Assembly (NCBI RefSeq): GCF_000520515.1
Contig: NZ_KI914755.1
Coordinates: forward strand, 58,837 to 94,531
Direction: 5' to 3'
Length of the DNA: 35,695 nt
Source: Arthrobacter sp. H20
Lineage (GTDB): Bacteria; Actinomycetota; Actinomycetes; Actinomycetales; Micrococcaceae
The translations under genes and the position numbers were made by a program. Below the pieces are notes generated by a model. It made no database searches. It was not told the DNA's origin and saw only the letters and a list, made by a program, of their open reading frames with translations. Shown here piece by piece: positions 33,900 through 35,695 of the stretch. How positions within the stretch are numbered: the stretch's first letter is position 1; each line of letters opens with the position of its first letter.

Positions 33900-34323
33900 G
33901 TACGATCACTTTCTCCTTCGGCCATCCACGATTGTGAAATCATTCACGAATGGCCACATAGTAAAGGGGCCAGTACGGCCCCCGGTTGTCTCTTCCTCAA
34001 GGCTGCCACGTTAAATTGGCGCAAACAAGGGGTAACAAGCGGTAAATTGTGCGATGTGGTGAGTTATGCGTCACAAGGATTATCAGCTGGAGTACTATGC
34101 GTGCTGCTGTACTGTCATACGACTATGTCCGGTGCCCGCATTTGTGTCAAGACTCCGGGGGGACCATAGCGCCCTTTCTGGCTAGGCTTGGAGCATCACC
34201 TGTCCCACCTGGCCGCTAGAAGTCCAGGCCCTCCACCCGACTAAAACTACCCACTGAGATGGATGAGTTGTATGCAGCAACAGCCGCTGACCGAACTGAT
34301 CCTTCTGCGAAATGGATCTGCTG
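33900..34323. other. 424-base intergenic region upstream of whiB1 and a membrane gene
   Basis: Holds the CRP-like site (33933-33948), GGCCAT/ATGGCC arms enclosing it (33921-33956), a TACTAT hexamer on the minus strand (33963-33958) and another on the plus strand (34093-34098). The 34021-34110 part is richer in A and T. No -35 is convincing, and I see no coding frame or RNA gene I can support. Confidence 0.6.
33933..33948. promoter_or_regulatory. CRP-like binding site upstream of whiB1
   Basis: TGTGA-AATCAT-TCACG matches the CRP-family consensus TGTGA-N6-TCACA at nine of ten half-site positions. It is centred about 41 bases before the whiB1 ATG. In M. tuberculosis, whiB1 transcription is controlled by the CRP protein Rv3676. 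Confidence 0.6.
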
Positions 34324-34764
34324 ATGACTGAAACTCCTGACCACCCTGCTCCTGGCTCTTCCGCAAGCGATACACGCCCGGTTGCTGCCACCATCATCGC
34401 TGCAATTCTGCTCCTGGAAGCACTGGGCCTATTTGCTGCAGCAGGCTGGTACCTCTATGGTCTGCTCAACAGCACCCCGACCTCGTTGGGTGGGGCTATT
34501 TTCACCATGGTCTTCCTCCTCGTGCTGGCGCTCTGGCTGCTGGTGGTTTGCTACAAACTCGCCGGTGGCTACCGCTGGACCAGATCTGCGGCGCTGGTGT
34601 TCCAACTGTTCGTTGTTGTTATTGCAGTGCCCACGCTCTCCGCCGGGATCATCTCAGTTGGTCTAACGTTGCTGGTGCCCGCAGCGGCAGTGCTGCTGCT
34701 GCTCTTTACCAAACCGGTTGTTGCCTACACCTCCCGCACCTCCGACAGCGCCAGGATCCTCTAA
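34324..34764 (+). CDS. Small polytopic membrane protein
   Basis: 146 residues from the ATG at 34324; an ATG at 34312 would give 150. Four hydrophobic segments follow a hydrophilic start of ~18 residues: VAATIIAAILLLEALGLFAA, GGAIFTMVFLLVLALWLLVV, SAALVFQLFVVVIAVPTL and LTLLVPAAAVLLLLFTK. No enzymatic motif is present; I do not recognise a specific family. The start is uncertain because the ribosome site (GGA at 34315-34317) is weak. Its stop TAA interlocks with the TAG of the convergent FtsK-type gene (CTAA, 34761-34764). Confidence 0.75.
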   Translation: MTETPDHPAPGSSASDTRPVAATIIAAILLLEALGLFAAAGWYLYGLLNSTPTSLGGAIFTMVFLLVLALWLLVVCYKLAGGYRWTRSAALVFQLFVVVIAVPTLSAGIISVGLTLLVPAAAVLLLLFTKPVVAYTSRTSDSARIL

Positions 34765-35695
34765 TCGGCGGTCAGGGCCACCTGAACCTCGATCGGGTCT
34801 CGAGTGCCGATGAGGAACCCCCGGCCAGGATTAGGTAGAGCATCGCAGTCCAGGCGAACACCGAAAAAGTCGCCATCGGATGGCCGGTGTGGACCCAGAA
34901 CTATCCCCGTTCGCGCGGCCCGTGCGTACGTGGCCAGGGGGACCTTGGTCAGCACCGATGGTCCTTCCAAAACAGTCAGAATCATGCGGTAGCCCTGGGT
35001 GAACAAGGCAGTTAGATGGCGTTGGGTCTCAGGTGATAGATGGTCGGCATCATCAACGAGGAGCAGCGAATCAGGTGGTTGGACTGAGGGGAGACCGGAC
35101 CTGACCAGCTCCCTCCAGTAAGCATCAGGGTCCGCAGTCGGAGCAGGACGCAGACATACTGTTTCAGCGGGAACCTCAGCCGCGATCCGCTCAACCAGTG
35201 TGGTGCGTCCCGAGCGCGAGCTTCCAATCACGAGGAAGACTGTCCGCTGAGGCAGTTCGAGGAACACGACGTCCAGCTCGTCACCGCCGAGGCCGATGGG
35301 CACCCGAAGAAGCCCTCCGGCCGAGGTCGCCAATGTATCAAATGACTCGAGGACAACGGCCGGTAGGGGCAGCATCCTGTAGGGGTCAACTGCTGGTCGC
35401 ACGGCGTTAGCGTGGCAGGGATGAGCTGCATCGTTGCTCCCCAACGCGAGTTGACCTACCGCGCCCGTCGCGCTGCTGATCGGGCCCTGTGCCAGGCAGC
35501 GCCCCGGAAGGGCATCCATCGGCGGAAGCTTCGGCCAGGTCAAGAGGGACTCCTGGGTGGCACCCAGCGGAAAGTACAGGCGGTTCGGGACAAGCGGGAA
35601 GAACCGGCTCGTGGTCAGCTCCCGCGCGCCCGATATGACCGCAGTGATGCCAGCGGACGCCCCGTCCCGGACAATGTCGTGCAGCACCTCTTCTG
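34761..35695 (-). CDS. FtsK/SpoIIIE-type ATPase, C-terminal part
   Basis: At least 310 residues; the frame is open through the right edge (it reads EEVLHDIV), so the start lies outside the window. The first part is the tail of an FtsK/SpoIIIE motor domain (DGASAGITAVISGARELTTSRFFPLVPNRLYFPL, then LPGRCLAQGP). A second ATPase domain follows, with the phosphate loop VIGSSRSGRTTL and the Walker B strand SLLLVDDADHL. The Walker lysine is an arginine, as in degenerate modules of EccC/EssC-type multi-ATPase proteins. It is probably a FHA-FtsK or type VII secretion-like ATPase. The N-terminal domains would decide which. Confidence 0.85.
   Translation of the reverse strand, partial: EEVLHDIVRDGASAGITAVISGARELTTSRFFPLVPNRLYFPLGATQESLLTWPKLPPMDALPGRCLAQGPISSATGAVGQLALGSNDAAHPCHANAVRPAVDPYRMLPLPAVVLESFDTLATSAGGLLRVPIGLGGDELDVVFLELPQRTVFLVIGSSRSGRTTLVERIAAEVPAETVCLRPAPTADPDAYWRELVRSGLPSVQPPDSLLLVDDADHLSPETQRHLTALFTQGYRMILTVLEGPSVLTKVPLATYARAARTGIVLGPHRPSDGDFFGVRLDCDALPNPGRGFLIGTRDPIEVQVALTAD

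Noticed and set aside
33495-34169. A 224-residue plus-strand open frame
   Set aside because: It overlaps the end of pdtaS and runs antisense over whiB1, has no recognisable domain and no ribosome site; it is a shadow frame.

Overview
The window looks like the chromosome of a high-GC Gram-positive actinobacterium, most likely Micrococcales/Micrococcaceae (Arthrobacter-like). The reasons are the MtrA-MtrB-LpqB block, long HPF, SecA without a C-terminal zinc tail, a WhiB1-type protein beside a PdtaS-type kinase, a ~1600-residue NAD-glutamate dehydrogenase, an Rv3235-family protein, GTG/TTG starts, and several leaderless promoters. It is mostly core chromosome. I see no rRNA, tRNA, CRISPR array, phage or insertion sequence.

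Left part (1-5392): a J-domain protein runs off the left edge on the minus strand. On the plus strand follow a pentapeptide-repeat protein, a cysteine desulfurase with mnmA (sulfur supply and tRNA 2-thiouridine synthesis), an AroQ-type chorismate mutase, and a MetE/UROD-like protein.

Middle minus-strand block (5389-12594): seven tightly packed genes, transcribed right to left. They encode a GDPD-type membrane protein, DUF4129, DUF4350, a MoxR ATPase, DUF58, an APH-fold phosphotransferase and a DUF4166 protein. The middle four form the classic MoxR/DUF58 envelope-associated module. The block diverges from mtrA across a short region holding a palindromic -10 element.

Middle plus-strand block (12746-22794): mtrA, mtrB and lpqB (envelope and cell-division signalling), a ComFC-like phosphoribosyltransferase, hpf (ribosome hibernation), a YcaQ-type DNA glycosylase with a large UUCG-capped hairpin inside its coding sequence, and secA.

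Right part (22798-35695): an Rv3235-family protein and a LysM membrane protein (minus), a leaderless conserved gene (plus), a small HTH protein (minus), and a SAF (CpaB-like) plus CpaE-like ATPase pair. Then come the large NAD-glutamate dehydrogenase, a PdtaS-like kinase, convergent whiB1 with a CRP-like site upstream, a small membrane protein, and the C-terminal end of an FtsK/SpoIIIE-type ATPase that runs off the right edge.

Patterns across the window: four genes share one leaderless geometry (a TAnnnT hexamer six bases before the start codon), and four convergent gene pairs overlap at their stops or are separated by five bases or fewer. The most unusual structure is the hairpin inside ycaQ.
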